DNA of 13,857 nt, from the NCBI GenBank assembly GCA_009925045.1, contig RFQK01000019.1:1-13857 (forward strand), in the 5' to 3' direction. A program made the translations under genes and the position numbers. Below the pieces are notes generated by a model. It did not search any database. It worked only from the letters and a program-made list of their open reading frames with translations, and was not told the DNA's origin. The stretch's first letter is position 1. The number at the start of each line of letters is the position of its first letter. The DNA comes from Methylococcaceae bacterium. GTDB taxonomy: Bacteria; Pseudomonadota; Gammaproteobacteria; Methylococcales; Methylomonadaceae. Below, piece by piece: positions 1 to 7,330 of this stretch.

Positions 1-970
1 GCATCAGACCGGTTAAAAGCGTTTTGGCATAATTAACCAACACCGCACCGATCACTGCACCATAAAGCGTACCGCGACCACCGACAGCAACCCAGATCAC
101 AACCTCCAGAGAGTTGATTGGCGAAAATTCGCTCGGATTGATGATCCCGACTTGTGGAACATACAAAGCCCCGGCCAAACCCGCCAGCATTGCCGAAAAC
201 ACAAAGATCCACAGTTTGAAATACTCGACTCGGTAACCTAAAAAACGCACCCTCGATTCTTGATCGCGAATCGCGGTCACCACTTTACCCATCTTGCTGG
301 ACGCTAACGCCTGCCCCATTAACAAGGCTGTCACTAAAAGCAGACCTGAGATCAGTAATAAGCTAGAACGCACCGCATCGGATTGAATATTAAAACCGAG
401 AATATCTTTAAAATCGGTTAAGCCATTATTGCCACCAAACCCCATTTCGTTCCGAAAAAATGCGAGTAATAAGGCATAGGTCAATGCCTGGGTAATAATG
501 GATAAATACACCCCGGTGACACGCGAACGAAACGCCAGCCAACCAAATACCAAGGCTAGCAAGCCGGGTATCGCTAAAGCCATCAGGGCGGCAAAACCAA
601 AATTTTGAAACCCTTCCCAATACCAAGGCAGTTCTTTCCAATTTAAGAAAACCATAAAATCAGGCAATAAAGGATCACCATAGACACCTCGATCGCCAAT
701 TTGCCGCATCAGATACATGCCCATGGCATAACCCCCTAAGGCAAAAAAAGCACTTTGGCCTAAAACCAGAATTCCGGCGTAGCCCCAGACCAGGTCTAAA
801 GAGAGTGCCAACAAAGCAAAACACCAATATTTGCCCACCAGTGAAATGGAATAAGCTGAGAATTTAAATGCTGATCCTTCAGGGAAAATCAGATTTCCCA
901 ACGGCATTAGCAATGAAACCAGCAGAATGATTCCGATTACCCCCCATAAGGATTTATCGACAGTCTTCAT
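1..970 (-). CDS. urtC: Urea ABC transporter permease UrtC (partial, 3' end outside window)
   Basis: This is the second membrane permease of the Urt high-affinity urea (and short-amide) ABC transporter, a LivM-type inner-membrane protein that pairs with UrtB. It reads open from an ATG at 970 to the window edge, about 323 codons, so the C-terminus is missing. Visible family features are a hydrophobic N-terminus (about residues 8-30), the segment LDLVWGYAGILVLGQSAFFALGG near residues 58-80, and the cytoplasmic coupling region TAIRDQESRVRFLGY followed by further membrane helices and the AVGGRGTLYGAVIGA stretch. The start lies 3 nt after the urtB stop, and a GGAG in the end of urtB serves as ribosome site, so the two genes are probably translationally coupled. 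urtD and urtE, the ATPases, are expected to the left. The subfamily call is from recalled family resemblance and from its neighbours. Confidence 0.95.
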   Translation of the reverse strand, partial: MKTVDKSLWGVIGIILLVSLLMPLGNLIFPEGSAFKFSAYSISLVGKYWCFALLALSLDLVWGYAGILVLGQSAFFALGGYAMGMYLMRQIGDRGVYGDPLLPDFMVFLNWKELPWYWEGFQNFGFAALMALAIPGLLALVFGWLAFRSRVTGVYLSIITQALTYALLLAFFRNEMGFGGNNGLTDFKDILGFNIQSDAVRSSLLLISGLLLVTALLMGQALASSKMGKVVTAIRDQESRVRFLGYRVEYFKLWIFVFSAMLAGLAGALYVPQVGIINPSEFSPINSLEVVIWVAVGGRGTLYGAVIGAVLVNYAKTLLTGLM

Positions 971-973
971 ACC

Positions 974-2440
974 CTAGCTCTCCACGGCTCGACCTTTTTG
1001 CGGGAACAAACCGCGTGGTCGTTTTTGTATAAATAAAATAATGAAAATCAGTACTAAGATTTTGGCGAGTACTGCTCCGGCATAAGGTTCCAGAAACTTG
1101 TTAGCGATTCCCAACGAAAAGCCAGCCAGCAAAGTGCCATATAAATTACCCACCCCGCCAAACACTACCACCATGAAGGAATCAACAATGTAAGACTGAC
1201 CTAAATTAGGTCCGACATTGGTAATCTGACTTAATGCCACACCAGCAATACCGGCAATCCCCGAACCTAAGCCAAAGGTCAAGGCATCAACCTGTCCGCT
1301 TGGAATCCCCATCGCTCTTGCCATAGCTCGGTTTTGTGACACCGCTCTGACTTCAAGTCCCAGCTTGGTGCGTTTAAGAATTTGCACTAAGGCTGCAAAG
1401 ACCAACAGACTAAAAATCAGTATGTAAAAGCGATTCCAGGTTAAAGCCAAAAAGTCATTGATTTGCCAAGACCCCGACATCCATGAAGGCGAAGACACGC
1501 TCCGATTGAGCGGCGAGAAGATTGAACGCACGGTTTGTTGTAAAAACAGACTGACCCCGAAAGTAGCCAGTAAGGTTTCCAAAGGACGGCCATATAAATG
1601 ACGAATAATGCCGCGTTCGATCGCAATCCCGGTCAAACCAGCCACCAGAAAAGCCACCGGGATGGATAATACGGTGGCTAAGCCCAAATATTCTGGCATC
1701 AGTTGCTGCAATACATAAACTGTATACGCACCTAACATCATCAGCTCACCATGCGCCATATTAATGATACCCATGACGCCAAAGGTAATCGCCAAGCCAA
1801 TCGCGGATAAAACCAGCACGGCCCCCAAACTTAAACCGAAAAAAACAGTTTCAACAGCCGCATAGGCTTGAATTCGGCCTTTAATTTCGGTCAAAGCCGC
1901 TGAGGCTAGATTACGAATATCAGTATCGTTTTCCTTAAAGCTCTCACCTTCTTTTTCGGTCATAGCCTGCAATTGGTTAACGACTTCCTGACTGTTAAAT
2001 TCCTTTAGGGTATCAATAGCTTTGATACGTTCGTCCTTGTTGCCATTTTGTAATTGATCAATTAAAACCAATCGACGAATCGCTTCCAGCACGCCTTGAT
2101 TCGTTTCAACTAAAAGACGATCAGTTAATACTTTTACAGTAGCCGGATCACTTAATTTCCCCAGCGTCTCAACGGCCGCCAAGCGGGTTTTGTCATCGGC
2201 GACATTTAACTGCTGAAGCGCAATCCCTTTTTTCAGCAGTGTACGAATTCGGTTGTTAACATTAATTTTGGACAATAAAGATTTATCCAGGCCCGCTTCT
2301 TTATCCTGCATACCACCGGTGCGGAAGGCATCTAATAATTCAGCCAAAGAACCCTCTGCCATCAGCGAGGACGAGAAACACAAACATAAACAGGCTAAAA
2401 AGCCGTTACGTAAAAATCTAAGATGAGAATAAGCATTCAC
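974..2440 (-). CDS. urtB: Urea ABC transporter permease UrtB
   Basis: This is the LivH-type inner-membrane permease of the urea ABC transporter. The frame is open from an ATG at 2482, but that ATG sits in the loop of an intrinsic terminator. A GTG at 2440 is preceded by AAGGA at 7-9 nt, so I start there (488 aa). Residues 1-28 look like a signal sequence ending LMA/EGS. Residues about 30-190 form a soluble, helical, repeat-like extension that is typical of UrtB and absent from ordinary LivH proteins. Residues about 196-480 are the permease domain, with motifs such as GIINMAHGELMMLGAY and the coupling loop KLGLEVRAVSQNRAMARAMG. The urtA stop lies 90 nt upstream and urtC follows after 3 nt. Substrate is inferred as urea from UrtA and the UrtB-type extension; related systems also take short-chain amides. 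Confidence 0.95.
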   Translation of the reverse strand: MNAYSHLRFLRNGFLACLCLCFSSSLMAEGSLAELLDAFRTGGMQDKEAGLDKSLLSKINVNNRIRTLLKKGIALQQLNVADDKTRLAAVETLGKLSDPATVKVLTDRLLVETNQGVLEAIRRLVLIDQLQNGNKDERIKAIDTLKEFNSQEVVNQLQAMTEKEGESFKENDTDIRNLASAALTEIKGRIQAYAAVETVFFGLSLGAVLVLSAIGLAITFGVMGIINMAHGELMMLGAYTVYVLQQLMPEYLGLATVLSIPVAFLVAGLTGIAIERGIIRHLYGRPLETLLATFGVSLFLQQTVRSIFSPLNRSVSSPSWMSGSWQINDFLALTWNRFYILIFSLLVFAALVQILKRTKLGLEVRAVSQNRAMARAMGIPSGQVDALTFGLGSGIAGIAGVALSQITNVGPNLGQSYIVDSFMVVVFGGVGNLYGTLLAGFSLGIANKFLEPYAGAVLAKILVLIFIILFIQKRPRGLFPQKGRAVES

Positions 2441-2466
2441 AGATAGTTTCCTTGCTTGTTCTGATG

Positions 2467-2498
2467 AAAAAGCCGACAGCATCCGCTGCCGTCGGCTT
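2467..2498 (-). terminator. Intrinsic terminator between urtA and urtB
   Basis: Two 10-nt arms, 2472-2481 (GCCGACAGCA) and 2487-2496 (TGCCGTCGGC), pair at 9 of 10 positions around a 5-nt loop. Read on the minus strand, the stem is followed directly by a run of five T (complement of AAAAA at 2467-2471). It sits after the urtA stop and before the GTG start of urtB. It therefore probably acts as a partial terminator inside the operon, lowering urtBC relative to urtA and the porin. Confidence 0.8.
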
Positions 2499-2530
2499 CC
2501 ACGATGTATTACAAAGTTTTCAAGTAGAAA

Positions 2531-3829
2531 TTAATATTTCTGACCGGAACACTTTTTGGTTTTGGTGTTGTAATTGCCGCAGCTGATTGGAGCTGTCCAG
2601 TCAGCCACAATTGGTTTACTGTCTGGCAAAAAGTCTGACCAAGCATCACCGTCTACCAGTTTATTGGTTTGCCAGACGGTGACAAACTGACCATCCGCTT
2701 GAATTTCGCCAATCAACACTGGTTTGCTGATGTGGTGATTAGGCAGCATTTTGGAGGTGCCACCGCTCAGGTTAGGATACTCAACACCGATAATGGCTTT
2801 TTGAACAGCATCAGGATCGGTAGTACCGGCTTTCTCAACAGCTTTAACCCACATATTGAAACCAATGTAGTGCGCTTCCATAGGGTCGTTGGTCACACGT
2901 TTTGGGTTTTTGATGTACTCTTTCCATTGATTAATGAAAGCCGCGTTTTTGGTGCTATCCACGCTCATGAAGTAGTTCCATGCTGCCAAATGACCTACCA
3001 GTGGTTTGGTATCCATACCTGACAGTTCTTCTTCACCTACTGAGAAAGCGACAACTGGGATATCTTCAGCTTTAATGCCTTGGTTACCCAATTCTTTGTA
3101 GAACGGTACGTTGGCATCACCATTGATGGTTGAAACCACCGCGGTTTTCTTACCTGCTGAACCGAATTTTTTGACGTCAGCCACAATACTTTGCCAATCT
3201 GAGTGACCAAATGGGGTGTAATTGATCATAATGTCTTTAGAATCAACACCTTTTGATTTCAGATACGCTTCCAAGATTTTGTTGGTGGTTCTTGGATAAA
3301 CATAGTCAGTACCGGCTAATACCCAACGTTTGACTTTCAAGTCATTCATCAAATAATCAACCGCAGGAATCGCTTGCTGGTTAGGCGCAGCACCGGTGTA
3401 GAAAACGTTTTTCGACGATTCTTCACCTTCGTATTGAACCGGGTAAAACAACAAGCCGTTCAATTCTTCAATGACTGGCAATACTGATTTACGTGAGACA
3501 GATGTCCAGCAACCGAAAATTGCAGATACTTTGTCTTTGGTTAACAACTCACGGGCTTTTTCAGCAAACAATGGCCAGTTAGATGCAGGATCTACAACCA
3601 CTGGCTCCAGTTTTTTTCCTAACAATCCACCTTTTTTGTTTTGCTCATCAATCAGCATCAACATGGTGTCTTTAAGGGTAGTTTCAGAAATCGCCATCGT
3701 ACCTGACAGCGAATGCAAAACACCGACCTTAATGGTGTCTTCAGCACGCACCGATGTTGAGGCGAATGCCAACGACATCACCGCAGTGCTTAAGGCTAAT
3801 TTACGGAATGTAGCAGAGAATACTTTCAT
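2531..3829 (-). CDS. urtA: Urea ABC transporter substrate-binding protein UrtA
   Basis: This is the periplasmic binding protein that captures urea or short amides and delivers them to UrtBC. It has 432 residues, usual for UrtA. An N-terminal signal peptide (about 1-29) ends SVRA/EDTIKVGV. The mature protein opens with IKVGVLHSLSGTMAISE, followed by the family hallmarks DPASNWPLFAEKARELL, GCWTSVSRKSVLPVIEE, LLFYPVQYEGEESS, and PNHHISKPVLIGEI near the C-terminus. A ribosome site AGGAA lies 8 nt before the ATG. The porin gene ends 26 nt upstream, so both are likely on one transcript, and a terminator hairpin follows downstream. The binding specificity is assigned from family resemblance; amide binding cannot be excluded. 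Confidence 0.97.
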   Translation of the reverse strand: MKVFSATFRKLALSTAVMSLAFASTSVRAEDTIKVGVLHSLSGTMAISETTLKDTMLMLIDEQNKKGGLLGKKLEPVVVDPASNWPLFAEKARELLTKDKVSAIFGCWTSVSRKSVLPVIEELNGLLFYPVQYEGEESSKNVFYTGAAPNQQAIPAVDYLMNDLKVKRWVLAGTDYVYPRTTNKILEAYLKSKGVDSKDIMINYTPFGHSDWQSIVADVKKFGSAGKKTAVVSTINGDANVPFYKELGNQGIKAEDIPVVAFSVGEEELSGMDTKPLVGHLAAWNYFMSVDSTKNAAFINQWKEYIKNPKRVTNDPMEAHYIGFNMWVKAVEKAGTTDPDAVQKAIIGVEYPNLSGGTSKMLPNHHISKPVLIGEIQADGQFVTVWQTNKLVDGDAWSDFLPDSKPIVADWTAPISCGNYNTKTKKCSGQKY

Positions 3830-3855
3830 CTTATGATTCCTGTGTAGTTAGAAAA

Positions 3856-5067
3856 TTAGATTTGCCATTGAAAGCCAACCATGATTTGGCTGGAGCTCAG
3901 ACCACCATTGGTCAGACGGTCACCGTATTGGTAAGCTGAGAAAATTTTGGCGTTATGACCATCAATGATGTAATTCAGACCACCTTCATACAGTTCTTGG
4001 GTTGAAGTGCTGATCGGTGCAACGTTGACATAGCGCAGGTAAGGCTGGAACTGACCAATACCGACTTTTTGTGGGATTAAATACATACCACTCACGTCAT
4101 AGGCATTGCCTTCGAACAAAGTGAAGCAGTTTGTCGGAGATGAGCAGCCAGCATCGTACTTGCCACCCGAAATACCGTAGTTTTTGTACTCACCGTTAAA
4201 AGTAGCAACCGCACCGCCGGGTAATACTTTTTCCAATAAAATATCCGCAGTGGTTCCGCGGAAGCTTCCTGGACCTGCTGTAGTACCGACAGCATCTTCT
4301 TGATACTGATTCGCAACGCCTACGGTTAAGATGTCACCACCTTTACCATAGTAAGTACCCGAGGTGTAGTAACCAGGGTTTTTCTCGACTTCCCAGAAGT
4401 TATAAGCAAAACGCTGACCGTACAAAATATTGCTATCAACGTTGGCACCACCCCGCAGACCTCGGAAAAAACCTACCGCATATTGAAAGCGACCATCTAA
4501 GGCTGCACCCCAGAAAGTGGCACCGTCGTCACGACCATAAGAACCCGCTGAAGTACCGTTTGATTGCACGGTTAGATTTTGATCCGAGGGTTCAAATGGT
4601 GTGCCTGCTCCAAAAATAGGATATACCGCACTGTAAAAAGGACCGTTCATTTCCCGACGTTCCGCCGGCACCAGCATACGACCCACCCATAAGTTGGCGT
4701 AAGGAGTGACTTCAAACTTACCAATTGCGTCTAAGACCCGCACTTCACCACCACTGCTACAGGTTTGACAATCGGTATTGAATTCCACTTTCAGATACTT
4801 ATGGATCTGACCGTTCAGGTATAAACGGATATTGTCCAGATTAAAATTATTACTCCATTTGTCTGCAGTCGCACCGGCACCGCTTTCTGTAGCCGTAAAA
4901 CTACTGCGCAAACCCGCACCAACGCTGACCCATTTGGTATCATCAATTTTGAATGTAGCACCCGCAACTGACTGAGCACTGTAACCGGCTACCATCGCTG
5001 TGACTGAAGCCAATAAGACCTTTCGAGAATAACTGCCTAAACCGGCGGTTTTTTTCGCTTGTGACAT
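3856..5067 (-). CDS. Outer-membrane porin, FmdC-like, first gene of the urt operon
   Basis: This is a predicted outer-membrane beta-barrel that would admit urea or short amides to the periplasm for UrtA. I start at the ATG at 5067 (403 aa) because AGGAGG lies 4 nt upstream and a signal peptide follows at once, with cleavage near SVAG/ATF at residue 36. A longer in-frame start at 5148 would put 27 unconvincing residues ahead of it and would begin inside an inverted repeat. Features of the family are KWVSVGAGLRSSF near the mature N-terminus, RLYLNGQIHKYLKVEFNT, ANLWVGRMLVPAERREMNGPF and a late NYIIDGHNAKIFSAY strand, ending in an aromatic-rich segment. Two close cysteine pairs (CQTC and CSSPTNC) are notable. 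FmdC of Methylophilus methylotrophus is a known amide/urea-regulated porin encoded beside an amide/urea transporter; homology to it is inferred from memory and context, not aligned. Confidence 0.85.
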   Translation of the reverse strand: MSQAKKTAGLGSYSRKVLLASVTAMVAGYSAQSVAGATFKIDDTKWVSVGAGLRSSFTATESGAGATADKWSNNFNLDNIRLYLNGQIHKYLKVEFNTDCQTCSSGGEVRVLDAIGKFEVTPYANLWVGRMLVPAERREMNGPFYSAVYPIFGAGTPFEPSDQNLTVQSNGTSAGSYGRDDGATFWGAALDGRFQYAVGFFRGLRGGANVDSNILYGQRFAYNFWEVEKNPGYYTSGTYYGKGGDILTVGVANQYQEDAVGTTAGPGSFRGTTADILLEKVLPGGAVATFNGEYKNYGISGGKYDAGCSSPTNCFTLFEGNAYDVSGMYLIPQKVGIGQFQPYLRYVNVAPISTSTQELYEGGLNYIIDGHNAKIFSAYQYGDRLTNGGLSSSQIMVGFQWQI

Positions 5068-5126
5068 AAAGCCTCCTAATAAAGAGAAGTAAATAACCAG
5101 CAGCCGAGACTCTGCCGGTTGCCGGG

Positions 5127-5153
5127 GGCTATTGTGGCGAAACCACAACAGCC
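5127..5153. promoter_or_regulatory. Inverted repeat upstream of the porin gene
   Basis: The arms are GGCT-a-TTGTGG (5127-5137) and CCACAA-c-AGCC (5143-5153) around a 5-nt spacer CGAAA. This gives 10 of 11 paired positions with a single mismatch. It lies 60 nt upstream of the porin start. It could be an operator for a dimeric regulator or a hairpin in the porin leader RNA. It has no T-tract on either side, so it is not a terminator. Confidence 0.5.
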
Positions 5154-5159
5154 GTCACA

Positions 5160-5177
5160 ATGCGTTAGATGACGCAT
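5160..5177. promoter_or_regulatory. Short dyad ATGCGT-N6-ACGCAT in the divergent control region
   Basis: This is a perfect 6-bp inverted repeat with a 6-bp spacer, midway between the divergent porin and exported-protein genes. The symmetry suits a homodimeric regulator. It does not match the NtrC half-site GCACC well, so no regulator is named. Confidence 0.35.
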
Positions 5178-5246
5178 CAGTCATTTGACGTATAAGGGAA
5201 AATCAGGGTCTAAAGTACAGTGGCCACACATTCCAAGGAGATCGCC

Positions 5247-6014
5247 GTGAACAGACTATCAAAGCTAAGCCTCTTAATTTTCATCAGTTTTTTAAGCGCT
5301 AATAGCTGGGTTTCTGAGGCAATTTCCGCGCCCAAGATTCCAAGTGAAGTGACCGAGAAGGCTGTCACCAGCATCGATTTACAATTGGATGAACAAAATC
5401 TGCAGCAATTTGCTGTTGTTTTACAAGCAACCGAGATCAAAAACGCCATCGCCAGCAATCTGAAAGAATGGTCGTTTCCTTTAGATACAAAAGAGGGACT
5501 CTTTAGCCATCGATTAGTGGCGAGTGTTGGGGTGATGAAATTCGGCAGCACACCGGCGGGATTTTCGTTTAGCAGTGGCAACTCTGATCCACGTTCACCG
5601 GACTTTCAAAAAGCCGACGTAGTACCGATTAACTGCCGATTATCCCGTACTGACCGCCCGGAAGCCTCTTTTGAGCTGAACGCGTCGTTCAGCGCCCCCA
5701 AAGCCTCGGAAAAAACCTCAGCCAACATGAGCCATGAACTAACGGACAGACTCAGCACCCTATGCTATGACTTGCTCGATAAATTGCCTCGCAAGGCTCT
5801 GCCCAAAGCATCGGGCACTCCAAGCCAGACCCAGATAAAACCCAACTGGATCCCCAATATTCGAGTCGAGGTACAAGAAAAACCCGTCCCTGCTGTGAAT
5901 ACACCCACTGTTTCAGAACCCTCGGTCACGGTAGAAGAAGAAACCCAAAAAACCCTGATCATTCATAACCAAGGTAATCCCTTAACCATTACAATTGGAC
6001 ACGAACGAAAATAA
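5247..6014 (+). CDS. Exported protein of unknown function
   Basis: I do not recognise this 255-residue protein. The start is the GTG at 5247, preceded by AAGGAGA with 5 nt spacing. An upstream in-frame GTG at 5220 has no ribosome site and would bury the signal peptide. Residues 1-28 form a signal sequence (basic MNRLSK, hydrophobic LLIFISFLSA, cleavage near AISA/PK). The mature part is soluble and mixed in composition. It has only two cysteines, at 130 and 173, which could form a disulfide in the periplasm. A Pro/Thr/Val/Glu-rich stretch at about 185-232 looks like a flexible linker, followed by a short hydrophobic strand-like end (TLIIHNQGNPLTITIG). It is divergent from the porin-urt operon and points toward the sensor cluster, so it may be co-regulated with either. 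No enzymatic motif is visible. Confidence 0.75.
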   Translation: MNRLSKLSLLIFISFLSANSWVSEAISAPKIPSEVTEKAVTSIDLQLDEQNLQQFAVVLQATEIKNAIASNLKEWSFPLDTKEGLFSHRLVASVGVMKFGSTPAGFSFSSGNSDPRSPDFQKADVVPINCRLSRTDRPEASFELNASFSAPKASEKTSANMSHELTDRLSTLCYDLLDKLPRKALPKASGTPSQTQIKPNWIPNIRVEVQEKPVPAVNTPTVSEPSVTVEEETQKTLIIHNQGNPLTITIGHERK

Positions 6015-6032
6015 CGTTTTTTCCAAAATTTT

Positions 6033-6075
6033 GATTGGCGTGCATAGCGCGGTTCAAGCTGTCTGCACGCCAATC
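6033..6075. repeat. Perfect 12-bp inverted repeat before the sensor cluster
   Basis: The arms GATTGGCGTGCA (6033-6044) and TGCACGCCAATC (6064-6075) are exact complements around a 19-nt spacer. It lies between the exported-protein stop and the GTG that opens the permease-like sensor. No T-tract follows on either strand, so a standard terminator is unlikely. An operator or an RNA leader hairpin 20 nt ahead of the start are the alternatives. Confidence 0.6.
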
Positions 6076-6095
6076 CAGCCACAAGTGGTCTAATT

Positions 6096-6572
6096 GTGAA
6101 AACCAGTCATTATCAGAACATCAGTAAAGTTCGTCGCGATTACAACTCACTGGTTGCCAACGAAACTCTGGAAGATTACGCCTTACGCTTTGCCCCGCGC
6201 AGTTTTCGCAAATGGTCAGGCTTTATAGTTGGCAACACAGCTTTTGGTTCGACCTCGTTTCTGGTCCTGGAGGCCATCGGCGGTTTTCTATCGATTAACT
6301 ACGGCTTTACCAATGCCTGCTGGGCAATTCTGATAGTAGGTCTGATCATTTTCATCACCAGCTTTCCTATCACCTATTACGCGGCCAAATACCATATTGA
6401 TATCGACTTGCTGACCCGTAGCGCCGGTTTCGGTTACATAGGCTCTACGCTTACGTCCTTAATCTACGCCTCGTTCACCTTTACCCTGTTATTGGGGAAC
6501 AGGTCGACTTTTTACGTTTCATGCCCGACATCGATCCACGTCGGCCCTGGCGCTGGTGGCTACCTTTATTGA
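6096..6572 (+). pseudogene. NCS1 permease-like sensor domain, N-terminal fragment (frame-broken)
   Basis: From a GTG at 6096 this frame encodes the first part of an NCS1 (cytosine/purine/allantoin permease) domain as found at the N-terminus of certain large hybrid sensor kinases. The recognisable part is residues 1 to about 131. It contains RRDYNSLVANETLEDYALRF, then three hydrophobic segments: about 40-66, 73-95 and 115-132 (GYIGSTLTSLIYASFTFTLL). After about base 6490 this frame loses similarity, and the last 27 or so residues are out-of-frame sequence ending at a stop at 6570-6572. The neighbouring frame takes over at VIGEQVDFLRF (from about 6488), which in the intact family lies roughly 100 residues further on. 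This means an internal deletion with a frame change. The start has only a weak AGTGG ribosome site. The family comparison is from memory, so the deletion size is approximate. Confidence 0.75.
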
Positions 6573-7330
6573 TTTCAGGTCCCGGCTGGATCTTTTTTGG
6601 CATGTTACGTCAATTTGCTGGGGCTCTTTTGGCTCACCTCGCCATTAGACATGGCATTAGCCCCACGCATGCCCATGAACCCACTCAGATGTATACGGTT
6701 GCTTATTCCATGCTGTTCGAAAACCCCAAAGTGGCTATTGCGGTCAGCACTTTGTTTGTGGTTTTAAGTCAGCTCAAAATCAACGTCACTAATGCTTACG
6801 CCGGCTCGCTGGCCTGGTCTAATTTTTTCTCCCGCATCACCCATAGCCATCCCGGACGGGTGGTCTGGTTATTTTTCAACGTCATGATTGCGCTATTACT
6901 GATGGAGTTTGGGGTATTCGGCGCATTAGAAAAAGTGCTAGGTCTGTTTTCCAACATTTCCATCGCCTGGATCAGTTCGGTCGCCGCAGACTTAATGATC
7001 AACAAACCATTGGGTCTTAGCCCCAAACAAATTGAATTCAAGCGGGCTTATTTGGCAGATCTTAATCCGGTCGGAATTTTCGCTACTTTTTGGGCTTCGA
7101 CACTGTCAATTCTGGCTTATCTGGGCTTGTTTGGCGCATATCCGCAAGCCTTTTCGGCCTTCATTGCGCTGGGCTTGAGTTTTATTCTGGTTCCTTTGAT
7201 TGCCTTAATTACTAAAAGCCGTCATTACATTATTCGAGAACACCATACACAACATGAGCAGCATTCCCAAAACTGTTCTATCTGTGAAAATCATTTCGAA
7301 TCCGAAGACATGGCCTTCTGCCCTGCTTAG
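6521..7330 (+). pseudogene. NCS1 permease-like sensor domain, C-terminal fragment with truncated Cys-rich linker
   Basis: This frame continues the permease-like domain; its similarity really begins near 6488, ahead of the ATG at 6521 used as the left boundary. It carries IGEQVDFLRF, then helices at about 12-40 and 70-103 with the signature LSQLKINVTNAYAGSLAWSN, and further helices at 112-135, 145-160, 182-205 and 211-230 with NKPLGLSPKQIEFKRAYL between. It ends in a basic/His tail and NCSICENHFESEDMAFCPA (Cys 252, 255, 267), where a TAG stops it. In the family as I recall it, a further Cys-rich segment follows before the kinase, so a second deletion with frame change is inferred at about 7316-7332. 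No ribosome site fits the ATG at 6521, so independent expression is doubtful. Confidence 0.75.

Noticed and set aside
2669..3022. Open frame of 117 codons on the plus strand
   Set aside because: It is antisense to the conserved C-terminal half of urtA.
3471..3836. Open frame of 121 codons on the plus strand
   Set aside because: It lies opposite the urtA signal peptide and N-terminal domain, which is clearly coding in the other direction.
5100..5125. Sigma54-like promoter (GG-N10-GC on the minus strand) before the porin
   Set aside because: The spacing fits, but the -24 and -12 boxes match the consensus poorly beyond GG and GC. It is attractive for a nitrogen-regulated operon but too weak to list.
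5184..5215. Sigma70-like TTGACG-N18-TCTAAA ahead of the exported protein
   Set aside because: The -10 matches only 4 of 6 and the spacer is long; kept out of the feature list.
5210..5581. Open frame of 123 codons on the minus strand
   Set aside because: It is fully antisense to the exported protein, which has a strong ribosome site and signal peptide; no motif supports the antisense frame.
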